Source of the DNA: Collybia mongolica
Lineage: Eukaryota > Basidiomycota > Agaricomycetes > Agaricales > Clitocybaceae
Assembly (NCBI GenBank): GCA_013420905.1
Contig: JAAXNY010000009.1
Span: 3,038,001-3,102,000, forward strand
Direction of reading: 5' to 3'
DNA length: 64,000 bases
Shown here: positions 10,059 through 22,626 of the stretch, piece after piece
Numbering within the stretch: position 1 is the first letter of the stretch
Layout of the letters: each line of letters starts with the position of its first letter
Made by a program: the position numbers and the translations under genes
Notes under the pieces: model-generated
Seen by the model: the letters and a program-made list of their open reading frames with translations, nothing else
What the model was told of the DNA's origin: nothing
The model's database searches: none

Positions 10059-11862
10059 ATGATTTCGGTAAGTTGATGTCATTCCAGTGTCGTGCAATTA
10101 CTCAGACCTCGCACAGGCGTTTTTCATCTTCAATCAGAAAGGGGAGGTGAGTTGACTTGCTCATCGTATTTTCGCATGAAGACTCAGATTTGCGTAGGTT
10201 CTTATATCAAGACTCTACCGCACCGACTTCAAGTGTGATATCAGGACACTCTATTCCCCATTCTGAATCTCATATATTCTGCGGTTTATAGACGATCGAT
10301 CGCCGACGTGTTCCGAATTCAGGTCGTTTCGAACAGCGATGTCAGGTCGCCAATTATCACACTCGGGTCGACAAGCTTCTTCCACGTTCGGATTAACAAC
10401 CTATATGTCGTCGCCGTGACAAAGTGTGCATTCTTCAGTTTATCCGTCGATGAAGACACTGAAATCGCCTCAGAACAAACGCAAACGCCGCGCTCGTGTT
10501 CGAATTCTGTTATCGGTTCATCAACATTTGCAAATCATACTTTGGGAAGATTGATGAGGAGTCTATTAAGAATAACTTTGTTCTAATATATGAGCTTATC
10601 GATGGTGTGTGTCTTCATACGTCTGACCTATCGGGTATCCATCTCTGACGACGCGTCTAGAAATCAATGATTTTGGGTACCCACAAAACAGCGAAATCGA
10701 TACACTGAAGTCCTATATTACCACTGAGAGCATAGTATCTTCCGCAATTGCTGCAGTGAGCAAACTATTTCTTTATTCGGATCAATGTGCTCAAGCAGCC
10801 CATAGGAAGAGTCTTCGAAGATCACAAGCCAAGCAACAGGTGCAACGAGTTGGCGACGCGGAGATGTCAAGTACAAGAAGAATGAGGCCTTCGTTGATGT
10901 CGTGGAGACGGTTAATTTGAGTATGAGTGCGAAAGGTGTGTCTGGCCGCATTTTCTCCACTGCGACGCGAAGCTCAGATCATTAGGCAACGTCCTGCGGG
11001 CGGACGTTGACGGTCATATTCAAATGCGCGCCTACCTTACCGGCACACCTGAATGCAAATTTGGTCTTAACGATAAGCTCGTCATTGACAAGAGTGAGAG
11101 GGGAATCAGTGATGCTGTGGAGCTCGACGATTGTCGGTTCCACCAATGTGTGCGACTAAATGATTTCGATGCTACTCGCACCATTAGTTTTATTCCACCA
11201 GATGGTGAATTCGAGCTGATGCGGTACGCTTCGAAATGTCCCAATTTGCATGTCTGTCCACACTGACCCGTATCTAGATATCGCTCAACTTCAAATGTTA
11301 AACTACCACTGCGCGTAATCGCCACCGTGACTGAGGTCGGGACAACACAAGTTTCATACACCGTTACCGTGAAAGCAAATTTTAATAACAAACTCTCTGC
11401 GACCAATGTCGTGCTAAGGATACCCACTCCGTTGAACACGACCACTGTCGATTGTAAAGTTGCGAACGGAAAAGCCAAGTATGTTCCTGGCGAGAACGTT
11501 GTCGTTTGGAAGTGAGCAAATCTTTTATGGGGTAACAAGACGTAATTGACCAGTCACGGCAGGATCCCACGGGTACAAGGTGGACAAGAGTGTACCTACA
11601 CGGGTACAGCCAGCCTAGCCAGCACGACTCATCGACAGGTCTGGGCGAGGCCACCCATAGACGTTGATTTCCAGGTCTTGATGTTTACGGCATCGGGCTT
11701 GATTGTGCGGTTCCTCAAGGTCTTTGAGAAAAGCAATTATCAAAGTGTCAAATGGGTCCGGTATCTGACCAAGGCAAGTGGAAGCTACCAAATCCGAGTA
11801 CGTACTTCAAAAATTGTCTTTTATTCTATTCATTGATTATGACCTCATTGTAACAGTTTTGA
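10059..11862 (+). CDS. Clathrin adaptor AP-2 complex, mu (medium) subunit
   Basis: Eleven exons give 424 residues: 10059-10067, 10117-10146, 10198-10232, 10292-10423, 10474-10604, 10661-10755, 10806-10935, 10986-11223, 11278-11511, 11563-11797 and 11857-11862. The N-terminal longin domain reads [20 protein letters not shown], then [16 protein letters not shown]. The C-terminal mu-homology domain opens [20 protein letters not shown] and carries [12 protein letters not shown], the [13 protein letters not shown] block, [13 protein letters not shown] and the final [18 protein letters not shown]. This matches AP-2 rather than AP-1 mu in the [11 protein letters not shown] and [14 protein letters not shown] regions. 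The subunit recognises YxxPhi sorting signals and PIP2 at the plasma membrane in clathrin-mediated endocytosis. All junctions keep frame; the gene looks intact. Confidence 0.93.
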
Positions 11863-12195
11863 GCCCGGGCAGATACTTTGTTTTGCGTTTTCCCAGCGTT
11901 TGACATATCACATATCTATTTTAGATTAGATTGGACTTTATATAATGTATTCAGTGTATACGGGTTCATTTCCAAGAGAGTCGATAAATAGGGGTATTGA
12001 CCAGTGTGATTCACATTTTAATTTGTTCCCGAGGTATCCCTTTCCTGAACTGCCCATAAGGACAACAAGAGAAATTCCCAAATTGGCCAGCTCTCGAACA
12101 GCGCGTCGGCTAAGGTGGTGACCCATCACATTCTCAAGACTCTCTTCTTTCTCCTCGTTTCCGATCTCTTGGCTACAAGACACGGGTTTGACCTC
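11863..12195. other. Intergenic region, tandem genes
   Basis: These 333 bases separate the AP-2 mu stop from the SAPS start and hold the 3' end of one gene and the promoter of the next. Open frames in it are short and read through both strands by chance. Confidence 0.45.
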
Positions 12196-15100
12196 ATGTT
12201 CTGGAAGTCTGTAACCACACTCCTCAGGCCAATATTAATGCTTAGTTCTGCGGTACTTTTGCCACAGATTCGGATTTCACAATGCGTCTACAATCGACAG
12301 CTTGCTGGACAAGGACGACGTTGCGCTCGAAGCTATTCTAGATGAAGACGATCTACTGCAAGAATGCAAATCGCAGAATACGAGGCTCATTGACTACTTC
12401 CAACGGGTGGATGTGTTGCAAAAGCTATTTGGATATGTTACTGGGCAGATAGAAGGGGAGGAGAAAGGCCGGTTCAAGTGAGTTTACAATGCCCTATTCA
12501 TGTATGGGTCTTTCTGAAAATTCATCGTTCGTGAAGATACCCATACGTGGCAACTGAGGTGTTGTGCAGCGAAATATGGTCCATCGTGGAGACGTGTATG
12601 AACGAGCAAAATCAACTCATGATACCATTCTGGGAGACAGTCATGGATCGGTCGCCCGAAGACATGAAGACGGAGATGATCATGGCCTCCCATTTTGCCA
12701 AAATCAATGCGGTCTTTTTGAATAAAAAGCCGGCAGAGGTGAATGCTCCTCCTTTACGAACGGTTCTCGTGAATACCGAGCTTCACGCGGTCAGATGTTT
12801 GCCTTCATCCGGTCGCAACCCTCTGTGGTAGAACGCCTACTTCTCCACATCGAGACACCCTCGTTTGTCGACCTACTGGTCCGCATCATCCAGCTGGACG
12901 AAAATCCGACTGGTGCTGGAGTCTTGGAGGTACGGCTTCCATTCATGTTTTAGATATGATCTCTGATTGGGACGCGTAGTGGCTGTCTGCTGAAAATCTC
13001 ATGGGCCGACTTATCGACCTGTTGTCCCCAGCACACACAAGTGACATTCACACCATCGTAGCGGAGCTGATCAAGGGTATCATCTCGATGGCAACACCCT
13101 CTCCTGGTGCAGGCCTCACGGAGGGCCTGCAGAATGGTCCGGCCTCCAATCGCTTTGCACGCGAACTTGCAAGTACACCAAGTATAGAAAAACTTACGAC
13201 GTACATCCTCGCCGACTTCGGTCCTTCAATACCCACTATCCAACCTAACGAAAATGGCGCGGACTCAGAGGACAACCAAAGCTCAAAAAGCCAACAGCTA
13301 CCCAGTTTCGATACCTCAACATCATCAGTTGTACACTCCGTCTCGATAATTATAGAGCTAATACGAAAAAACAACTCGGACTACTTTGAGCCATATCTAT
13401 TCCACACCCTACGAAATCGACTCATACAAGTGCAACAGCAGCTGAATGAGGACAATCGGGAGGCTTTGGAGCGAGCGATGAAGGAGATGACCGATCGTAT
13501 GGGCGTTGTGCACCTCGGGCCAGTGCTGGAAATCATGTGCGGAAAACTAGAGCAGCTGCAGCAATTTCTAAAAACACCACGATCTCTGGTGAGTTCATCT
13601 CGCCCTCTTTCCTGTGTGTCCTTGACATGGTCTGAGTATAGAATGGTCCAGTATCAACGACGCTTGGACCCATCATACCCTTGACGTTTGAAAGATATCG
13701 AATCTGCGAACTCTTCGCAGAGCTTCTACACTGCTCAAACATGTCGCTTCTGAACCGAACGCCAGAACAAAGTCGGATCTATGATTCAGAAGGTCGGCTC
13801 CAGGGTGGTTTAGGGGGACTAGAGGATCTGGCGCAGGTCATTTCTCTGGACACAGGAGACGGCCGTGACGATGCGATGGACGAAGGTGGAGATGAAATTG
13901 AGCCAGCTCTTGAGTTGCCCATTACAAACCACCACAACTCCCCAAACTTAGACTCGGACGATGACATGAGCGACGAGCCGGGGAGTTCCGACGACGATGC
14001 AATGGAAGAGATTGCAATGTACGACGAGCCACAGTCCCTCGAACTTTCTCCTACAGCTGCGGACCCCCCACTACCCCACGTCGTTGTCCCATTATTACCA
14101 AACACTGCTGATTTACCTCCTCCATCGGATATTGCGGCGCAAGGTGCTGCCTTATCTCGAGGAGGATCACTTGGACCCGCAACAGAAACCGATGCCACCT
14201 CCCGGCCACGTTCACGGGCTTCTTCGCGGAAGAGTTCGCGGCGGACTAACACTCTCGGGGATACTCCGAATACACCAACCACCAGTGGTGAAAAGCTAAA
14301 ACAACGCTTTTTAGATATCAACGTCCTCTCCACGTTGCTAGTCAGTCGAATTTCGGTTTTCCTCGGCAGGCTTAGACTGATCCCATTATCTTAGGATTTG
14401 TTTTTCGCATTTCCATGGAATAACTTTTTGCACAGCACTGTGTACGACATGGTGCACCAAATTCTCACCGGCTTTGTAGACACCGGCCTCAATCGCGAAT
14501 TAGCGATTTCGCTTTTCCGGGATGCTCGCTTAATGCATCGGATAGTAGAAGGCCAAAAAATGAACGATGCAGAAATGTGAGTCGGGTTCGTTCCAATAGC
14601 TTTGGTCCTTTACTGACGTGGGTAATAGTGCAAAACCGAAAGGTGTACGTTTAGGATTCATGGGTCACCTAACGCTCATGTCGGAAGACGTCATTACCGC
14701 CCTCGAACGCTTCCCTCCGGAACTACGTCTTATCATCATAGAATTCGCTCCGGACCCAGAATGGGACCAGTACGTCACGGGGAGGTACAAAGAGACCAAA
14801 CGACGGGATACGCGTGTACTAGGCGGCGGGAAGCCGGTCATCGCGCCCGGGACAACGCGGAACATCACGCGGTGGAAGGTCGACGAGGATGATGTCCCAC
14901 CAGAAATGAACGGGGCAGCAGACGGCCAGGAAACGAAGGGGGAGTTTCGACGCGCGGGCGGGATGCACCCTGCCCGGCAAAGTGCTGACTTTGGCCCGGC
15001 CTCAGGGCAGGACGAGGACGATGACGAGGAGTCGAGTTCTGCACCGCATGTATGTTCTTGTGTGTCGGGCTGATAAGGTGCTTGGCTGACCAAGAGTATT

Positions 15101-15775
15101 CGTTCAAGCATTTTGCTCGGTACTTGGCCCAGGAGATGCATTCTTCTGATGGGTTTGGGTCCTCCGAGTCGGATGACGAGGATGAGGAAGGTGGCTGGCT
15201 TTCCCAGTCTCATTTCAGCCTAAGTTCCCCTCCAGTCTCCGCTCGGCATCAAAGTGTTGAGCGGCGACCACTCCCGCTAATCACTTCTGGCTTTGATGTA
15301 AGTCATTTGTGTGCTCTATGATAAGCATGTTTACTAAGATAACGCAAGGATGCATTCGTTCCTGAAGACGTTGCAAACCGCATGACTGGAGATCCGTTCC
15401 ATTCAAGCGACGATGTTCGTCCTAATTCTCCCATCTCGTTGATTAAGCAGCAGCTAAAACTGATGTCGACGCTCTCAGGATGGATTTGGGCCGTTTGCTG
15501 ATACGGCCACAGCAGCGAGTGGGTCTGATCCGTTCACCTTTTCATCGTCGCTCTCGGAAGATATGGAGGATTCGTCTTTTGACTCTAGCTTTGGCGATTT
15601 CGGCGACTTCCAGAGCGCACAAGACGGCGAACTTACGCCCACAACAGGCAGCTGGACTTTTGCCAGCGACTCGGGTACTTCTGACGAAATGGGCGAGGAG
15701 TTTGGTCGTTCAGAAAAACCTTTGAGTCCGTTTGGGAAGCTCTTTGAGAGTTCGGCGGAGAAGATTGGGCATTGA
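12196..15775 (+). CDS. SAPS-domain protein, Sit4/PP6 phosphatase regulatory subunit
   Basis: Eleven exons give 1010 residues: 12196-12206, 12268-12477, 12537-12738, 12795-12929, 12980-13588, 13642-14340, 14395-14576, 14629-15049, 15097-15297, 15349-15414 and 15479-15775. The start MFWKFGFHNASTIDSLL is the conserved SAPS opening. The helical SAPS region runs to about residue 650 (YVATEVLCSEIWSIVE, IPFWETVMDR, the FVDLLVRIIQLDE block, LTFERYRICELFAELLHCSN, DLFFAFPWNNFLHS), interrupted by a long acidic Ser/Thr-rich insert encoded at 13830-14300. The C-terminal third is acidic with FGDFGDF-type repeats. Family members bind and target the Sit4/PP6 catalytic subunit, acting in G1 progression and TOR-dependent signalling. 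The mini first exon of 11 nt is common in this family. Intact. Confidence 0.92.
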
Positions 15776-15869
15776 GGGCGGAGGACTGACTATTCATAGT
15801 AGATTTTGATGTTCATTAGTGTACTTATGCATCTATTCATTGATACGGAACTTTGCGTGACAAGGGCCT

Positions 15870-16896
15870 TTACTCGTCGGCTTGGAAGCTGTAACCCCCC
15901 TTTCGTGATACTGCGGTAAAATCTAGGGTGTCCAACTCTTTACCGAATGCGTCAGCCAAGACACATTCCACCTTGTCCCCAGCAACGACGGGCCCCACGC
16001 CAGATGGCGTCCCCGTCAAAATGAGGTCCCCTTCCTGCTCCAATAGATGTCAATTTACGCAAAATTGGATTTGAAAGATTTCGCACCTCCAATGTCATGA
16101 TAGACGATATATGCTCAATCAGTCGCGGGATCCTGAATATCATATCTGCAGTGGTTCCATCTTGCTTGGTGATGCCATTAATCTGGCCAAACCAGGCATG
16201 AACATCACGCCAATACCACAAGAGATCGAGGACAAGATAAAAACCTTGAGTGAGAGTCTAAGATTGTGTGGCTCCGGCACGGACGTCTTGGGGATGAAAG
16301 ACCTATGCAAGATTCTATATCAACGTCGGGCAGAAACGAGGGGACATAGCCGGACGCACCCGATTGGGGTAAAGGTATCAAACCCTTTGGCGGCGGACCA
16401 CGGGAGGCCTTGCTTTTTGACTTTATCCTGGAGGTTTCTGGCGGTCATGTCCACCGCCAAGGCTTGGCGACGGGGATTTATGAACGCAGGATCGCTGGGC
16501 TGGGAACGGACGCACTGTATCCTGCCACATGAGACTCGGCGTCGGCTTGGGAGATATCTCGTCCGCGTTTGCCAATGACGAGGCCGAGTTCGACTGTGTT
16601 TGTTCGTCGTGAGTGAGTACCGGCCCGCGTTGCTTTGTCAATATTGCAGCGCACCTTCGTGGTGGGCTACGACCCCGCTAGGAATCTCCATGGCACCACC
16701 GGTCGCGAGGTAGCTGGAGGTGGGCTTCAGGAAAAAGAAGGGCTCTTTGGGAGTAGCATTGTTGAGCTCCTTTGCGTGTGCTGCGTAATTCCTCCCAATC
16801 GCGACAATCTACTTCAGGAATGCCTTGGTTGGGCGTGGCTTGGGAAGAGAAGAATGAAATACGCACCTTCTTGCCCCGTTGAACGAAAGATGCCAT
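15870..16896 (-). CDS. Fumarylacetoacetate hydrolase family protein (FAHD1/acylpyruvase type)
   Basis: Seven exons give 228 residues: 16867-16896, 16655-16808, 16516-16593, 16360-16462, 16245-16302, 16087-16182 and 15870-16037. The start [10 protein letters not shown] leads into [17 protein letters not shown]. Landmarks are [29 protein letters not shown] with the metal-ligand glutamates, [21 protein letters not shown] and [10 protein letters not shown]. The length fits the compact FAHD1 proteins rather than full FAH of tyrosine breakdown. FAHD1 enzymes hydrolyse acylpyruvates and decarboxylate oxaloacetate in mitochondria. No long targeting peptide is visible, so location is unclear. Intact, and convergent with the SAPS gene. 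Confidence 0.9.
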
Positions 16897-18060
16897 GTTT
16901 ATAGTTCGGTAGCAGGAAAGAAGCTATTTGCCGCCTCGTCTGTTTGAGTTGTGTAGGGCGGGCGAGACCGAGGTTCGCGAATTACGACTTGGACGCAATG
17001 TGTCGTCGCGTGAGATGATAGCGTCGTTGTCAGGCCCCCGGAAACTCTGTACGAGGATTTTCAGCTGAGTTTCTGCATATAAACAGAGATCGACGCTCAC
17101 ATGGCTCTATTTGGTAAATTTCCGGCTTGATTGAATGAGTTTGTCCTTTGCCGAGCGATGGGGTCCTCGTTGCCTCCAACTAAAGACCACCGATGATATC
17201 CTCGGCGCACGAGTTGCAAGGAGAATTGGCCTGCACGGCAGACACTATAACAGGACTAGTACTCCAGGAAGCAGACATGGCTTCTGTGCTATGGACGACG
17301 TTGACGGAACTAATGAAGCGAAGATCTTGGCTTGGAGAGCGGTAATTTAAGGTAAAAAATAACAGGATCATGACACCATGTGTGAATGCAAATCGCGGCC
17401 TTCTATCGTTTACACAAAACAGTTCGGAAAAAAATAAAACGCGGTTTTGGCGCGCAGAGTCTCGGCGTTGCCACACGTCGTCGACGCCGCGACGGAGTGA
17501 GAGGGCTTGTTACTGTCGGACCGATCAAAATGCGCAAATGACCCTCACCAGCCCTCACCCGATTCTCACCACAATGCCACCCTTGGCATTCAGTCGGTCG
17601 GGGGCGCACGGAATCCTGCCCAGAACGGGCCAATCTCAAAAATATCACAACCCCAAGCCTCTGACAATCTGGCTGTCTTGTTTTTCCAAGGGTTATTGCG
17701 CTCCACTGCTTACGGCCTCGATGTACTGCCATCAGTGCCGTGGCATCTGGCATCAGCTCGAAGGCTCTTCTTCACCTGCGGCAAACCCTGCTTGCTTCTC
17801 CATAAAGTCGACGGTTGATCTTGTGTCAGTTTGTATGGGTTCCGTCATTATGCTTGGACCGGACAGCCCAAGATACTTGGCATTCACAGACTGAGAGGTT
17901 TTGGCGTGACTATGGCTTGGCACCTGAACAAGACGCCCAGGAGCTTGGTGAGCTTGGTCGTAATCAATGATATAAAGGTGTCTCGCAACCCAAGCACTAA
18001 ACTCTTTCACGCACCTCGACCCTCGCCCCCACCATCACTATTCCTGCATATTCCTCCCAT
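16897..18060. other. Intergenic region with chance-like open frames
   Basis: About 1.2 kb upstream of both the FAH-type gene (-) and the small membrane protein gene (+). Overlapping frames of 116 (minus, 17403-17753) and 174 codons (plus, 17370-17894) are open, partly because this stretch is GC-rich. Neither shows a domain, signal peptide or credible splicing. Confidence 0.4.
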
Positions 18061-18452
18061 ATGTCCAACTCAGGCGAAGAAAATGGGTAAGGGGCACCAT
18101 TGCTCGCCGTGCGCTGGCGCAGCGGCTGACCAACCCCAGCAGGCCACACAACGGTCATCTAGGGACCACCTGGGAAATTGCCATTGTCACTGTATTCGGT
18201 AAATCCTCGCCTCCCGCTTCGTCTTTGCCTCGCACCCGCCGCTTACTATCCCGAACAGTGCTTCTTGTATTCATCATCCTCGGGACTGTTGTATTTCAAA
18301 TACGCCGGAAGCAAAGGCGGCGGAGGGAAGAGGAGGCGATGCTTGACGCAGAGACGGGGGCGGGGAGAAAAGGAGCTCCTTCGAAGACAGTTGAATCCCG
18401 GCTATCCGATAAACATGCTTCGCCGTTGGTGGTGAGTGGCGACTCCCCTTAA
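18061..18452 (+). CDS. Small single-pass membrane protein
   Basis: Three exons (18061-18086, 18140-18198, 18259-18452) give about 92 residues in a consistent frame. After a short polar N terminus (MSNSGEENG) comes one hydrophobic helix, EIAIVTVFVLLVFIILGTVV. An arginine-rich stop-transfer segment (RRKQRRRREEE) and a hydrophilic Ser/Lys tail follow. The layout suggests an outside-in type III single-pass protein with a basic cytosolic side. Exon 2 has a tandem CAG-CAG acceptor (18134-18142), which would allow a one-residue variant. I recognise no family. The three exons joining around one clean helix make the gene credible, though its function is unknown. Confidence 0.5.
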
Positions 18453-19501
18453 CGTCATCTGTGGCGCTTACCCAGTCCAGCAGCCCAAACCTCCAAAATC
18501 GTCACATCGGCACAGTACAACGCCATCATCGTCATCATCGTGTCCAGACCATCCGTCGAAAAAGCCGCCACGCTACTATTGGGACCACCGGTGACTCGGT
18601 TATTATTTTGTAGCCTGAGAGAGGGGACTGTACCACCATGAGTCGTAGGTCATGAACAGCCTTTGTCGTTGCTTTTATTGATAATTCGTCCTCTAGTGAA
18701 CTTTAGTGTACCACCACATCTACCTATAATATTCATAGCCAACTATACCTCCCCTAAAACATGTCTGTTAGGCTCAGTATCCACCACATCCCAATCACAT
18801 TTTTTTTTTCGATTGAAACAGGAATCACCTCATGCATCGCTGCAGTCTACAACCTCTTACTGACCCCTCAGCCTCTGTTCTCTGACACTTTGCATCACAG
18901 AAAAGCTTAGCCATAATCGTCACATGGCGTCACCCACAAGTCACTGAGCTGCCAGAAAATTGAGATCAAGGTTTTGTTTGTCGGCTGGATGTTGTTCTCG
19001 ACTCTATACCCCGGTTCTCTCGTCTGGTTAAAAGCCCTATATGTAGGTAATACGGAATGCTATTCGCTTGCTGTCGCAAACTCAGCGAGCGCCGAGTGAG
19101 AGGCTCCAAGACCTTGATCGCTGGTTGGTATCTTTTTTTGGCCAAGGATTTTTCTCTCAATGAAGGATAAAAACATTCCACGATTTTTGGCATCGTGTTG
19201 ATTTACCAAGCACTAAGTACGCAACTGAGTGAATTGCCGTTCGATACTGAATAGAGCCTCGTCCAATGGAGGCAAATTCAACACGGAGAACAAATATAGC
19301 AGCCAGTGATGTGGCAGTGATCACAAGTGAAAATAAATCGGCCGAGGCTATTTCGGCCGGGCTTTGATCAATCCGAGTCAGAAGTGGCTGGAGAAACTTG
19401 TGAAAAACTTCTGGTGAACACCCCTGATAACCCAGCATCTTTCCTTCCTTCCCCTCCCATCTTCCCGGTTTCTCTGGTTTGGCGGTCTGTCATAATCGAC
19501 C
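18453..19501. other. Intergenic region upstream of ILV2
   Basis: One kilobase without a supported gene. It should contain the ILV2 promoter. A run of nine T and a few short frames are visible; I found no RNA gene, repeat or obvious Gcn4-type site that I could assert. Confidence 0.4.
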
Positions 19502-21828
19502 ATGTCGCTCCCTGCTACAAGAATGCGTGTCCAAGGCGCACAAAAAAGGGCCCTTACATCCTCCTTCATTCGATGTCGCTCGACCAACGCGGGGTACTCG
19601 ATGATTGAGGCAAAATCTCGCGTCGCAGAGCATGCAAGACACATTAGTCGTTCGACCGTCCAGAATGCCACGGTTGCACCCCCCGTGTACGTTTTTTTTT
19701 TTCACTGCTCACAAACTTTCGTCGGCTAATTGTCTCGCTAAACCGACAGGCGACCAGCACCCGCCCCAGGATTCCAGCAGGTACCGACATCGAACAACAA
19801 CATCAACATGCCATCGACGACCCCGATCTCCGGGCCAGGACCATTTCCCAACTCCCCTCTGGACCACACATTCGTCGGTATGTCGGGTGGGCAGATCTTC
19901 CACGAGATGATGCTTCGGCATAACGTAAAACACATCTTTGGGTATCCTGGAGGAGCCATCCTCCCCGTGTTCGACGCCATCTACCGGTCAGAGCACTTCG
20001 ACTTTGTCCTTCCGCGGCACGAGCAGGGCGCCGGGCACATGGCGGAGGGATACGCACGCATCTCAGGAAAGCCAGGCGTCGTCCTCGTCACGTCCGGGCC
20101 GGGCGCGACAAACGTTATCACGCCTATGCAGGACGCCCTAAGCGACGGCGTTCCCCTTGTCGTGTTCTCGGGCCAGGTAGCGACTTCCGCTATCGGTTCC
20201 GACGCCTTCCAGGAGGCAGACATCATCGGCATCTCGCGCAGCTGCACGAAATGGAACGTCATGGTCAAGGATATATCGGAGCTGCCCCGTCGTATCAACG
20301 AGGCGTTCAAAATTGCCACCTCCGGTCGACCAGGCCCCGTTCTCGTCGATCTCCCCAAGGACGTGACGGCGGGCATCCTGCGTACGGCCTTACCCTACAA
20401 GGCTACCACCCCTGGGTCGCACCTCGGGCTCCCCATGAACCCCCTGCAGCTGCTCGAGCCCCCTGTAGACAAGGCCCTCATCGAGCGCGCCGCCGCCCTC
20501 ATTAACCAGGCCCAGAAACCCGTCATCTACGCCGGTAACGGCGTCCTCTCCTCCCCCAACGGCCCGAAGCTCCTCGCCCAGCTGGCGGAGCAAGGCAACA
20601 TCCCCGTGTGCACCACCCTGCAGGGCCTCGGCGCGTTCGACGAGACGAACGAGAAGAGTTTGCATATGTTGGGTATGCATGGCAGCGCGTACGCCAATCT
20701 CGCCATGCAGCAGGCAGATGTCATCATTGCGCTCGGCGGCCGCTTTGACGACCGTGTGACGGGGAAGATTGACATGTTCGCCCCCGCTGCTCGTGCCGCT
20801 GCGGCGCAGGGCCGGGGCGGGATTATCCACTTTGAGATTCAGCCGAAGAATATCAACAAGGTCGTAGAGGCGTCGATCCCTATTCTCGGCGATGTCGTGA
20901 CGAACATGGCGTCGTTGGTACCGTTGATTACTTCGGCGCCCCGTACGGAGTGGTTTGCGGATATCAAACACTGGAAGGAGAGTTATCCGTTCACCTATGT
21001 CAAGAGTGCAGACGGCGCGAGGATGAAGCCACAGGAGGTCATTGAGGAGCTCGATAAGCAAACGGCACACAGGAAGGAGGAGACCATCGTCGCGACTGGT
21101 GTTGGTCAGCATCAAATGTGGGCAGCGCAGCATTTCCGGTGGAGACATCCTCAGACAATGGTTACCTCCGGAGGCCTGGGTGTATGTTTTATAACAATGC
21201 TGCTGTGATCATCTTTATATTGACATGGTTCTTTCAGACGATGGGCTTCGGTCTGCCTGCTGCGATTGGCGCCAAGGTCGCTGCTCCTCATAAGACTGTC
21301 GTGGACGTCGATGGGGACGCGTCCTTCAGCATGACCGCAATGGAACTCGCCACCGCGTCGCAATACAACATCGGTGTCAAGGTCCTCATCCTCAACAACG
21401 AGTTTCAGGGTATGGTCCTCCAGTGGCAAGGTTCGTCCGCTTCCCTATTATTAAAAGCCCTCTGGCGATCCCTAACCGACCCGCCGGCACAGACCTCTTC
21501 TACGAGAAGCGGTACTCTCACACGGAGATGACGAACCCTGACTTCGTCCTGCTGGCACAAGCGATGGGCGTCCATGCCATCCGGTGTCACACTGCCGAGG
21601 AGCTTCCTGCAAAGATGAAGGAGTTCTTGGAGTTTGACGGGTCGCGGCCTGTCGTGATGGAGTGCTTGGTCGAGAAGAACGAGCACGTATTCCCAATGGT
21701 CAGTGTCCCTCTCTACCTTATGTCTGGCCCCACGTTCTGATCGCTCGTTGCTTGTTCAGGTGGCTGCTGGCAAAGCCCTGCACGAGCAACTGCTACACCC
21801 CTCCCTAAAAATCAAACCAAGAGCGTAG
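19502..21828 (+). CDS. ILV2: Acetolactate synthase, catalytic subunit, mitochondrial
   Basis: Five exons give 694 residues: 19502-19686, 19750-21181, 21238-21430, 21493-21698 and 21760-21828. The first 100 or so residues are basic and Ser/Arg-rich, fitting a mitochondrial presequence. The ThDP/FAD enzyme follows: [27 protein letters not shown] with the catalytic glutamate near residue 153, TSGPGATN, the FAD domain, [11 protein letters not shown], and the ThDP-binding VDGDASFSM to [13 protein letters not shown]. The enzyme condenses two pyruvates, or pyruvate with 2-ketobutyrate, at the start of branched-chain amino acid synthesis. It normally pairs with the Ilv6 regulatory subunit, which is not in this window. 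At the sulfonylurea-resistance proline of the yeast and plant enzymes this protein has alanine (GQVATSAIG, residue 206). Intact. Confidence 0.97.
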
Positions 21829-22351
21829 TGTTGATCGCCATCCATGGACTTTGTGGCTTTCCTTTATTCCTCTTAATTGTATTACTGCCCTTGTGTGGGC
21901 GTCCGCCCCTTGTGCCTTGTCCCGCTTTCTCCTCATCTTTAGATACACACTGTTCCTTGCATTTGGCGTGATACATTGTACTAACATTTCTCATGGCACT
22001 AAAAATCCCGTAGGGTTCTTCGCATTTTACTGAGGATATTTATAACGTAGCTAGCTTTTCGTAACGCATATACTACTTGGTTTATTCCGACGTTTCGTCT
22101 ATTTTTTCTTCAACTTCGTGGTATGAAGAGGTTTCTCAACTGAGATGTTGGCGTGTCGCGAGATTTTCTCTGCACGACGAAACTCGCTACATTGTAGCAT
22201 TACTGTAGCGAGTACTCAAGGATTAAGCTCAAGGTGAATAGCTGTGTTATTAACTTGAAACGGTACTACACTTGTTGATCACAAAGTACTGGATGTATCC
22301 ATATTGTGCCGAACAGCACATCGTAATCAACACCCCTTCCTGTGGCACACG
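21829..22351. other. Intergenic region after ILV2
   Basis: ILV2 3' region leading up to the Tc1/mariner element. Base composition turns AT-rich from about 22000. I see no gene. Confidence 0.45.
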
Positions 22352-22353
22352 TA

Positions 22354-22385
22354 CAGTGGCGTCCAAAAATATTGCGCAACAAATA
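22354..22385 (+). repeat. Left inverted terminal repeat of the Tc1 element
   Basis: Begins CAGTGGCGTCCAAAAATATT directly after a TA target site and pairs with the right end at 23281-23312. Confidence 0.85.
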
Positions 22386-22626
22386 CAAACAAATGAGATT
22401 AGATACTGCGAAGCAGGAACTCGACTGCATATCTGTATAAGAGGTCAAAAGATAGCTAAAATAGTGTAGAATCATCATAAACTATGTATAAAGTCAGGTG
22501 TATGACAGGGAAAAAGAAATTTGATGTTCTGTCAGAAAAGTACTGTGCAATTCTTTTGAGCACACAAGACAATCCTAAAGATCAGCATCATGTTGAAAAA
22601 CTGTGGAAGCAAACACCTACCAGGGG

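Noticed and set aside
13779..14333. 184-codon minus frame inside the SAPS gene
   Set aside because: Antisense of the acidic Ser/Thr-rich insert; no independent support.
20390..21148. 252-codon minus frame inside ILV2
   Set aside because: Antisense shadow in a GC-rich conserved enzyme gene.
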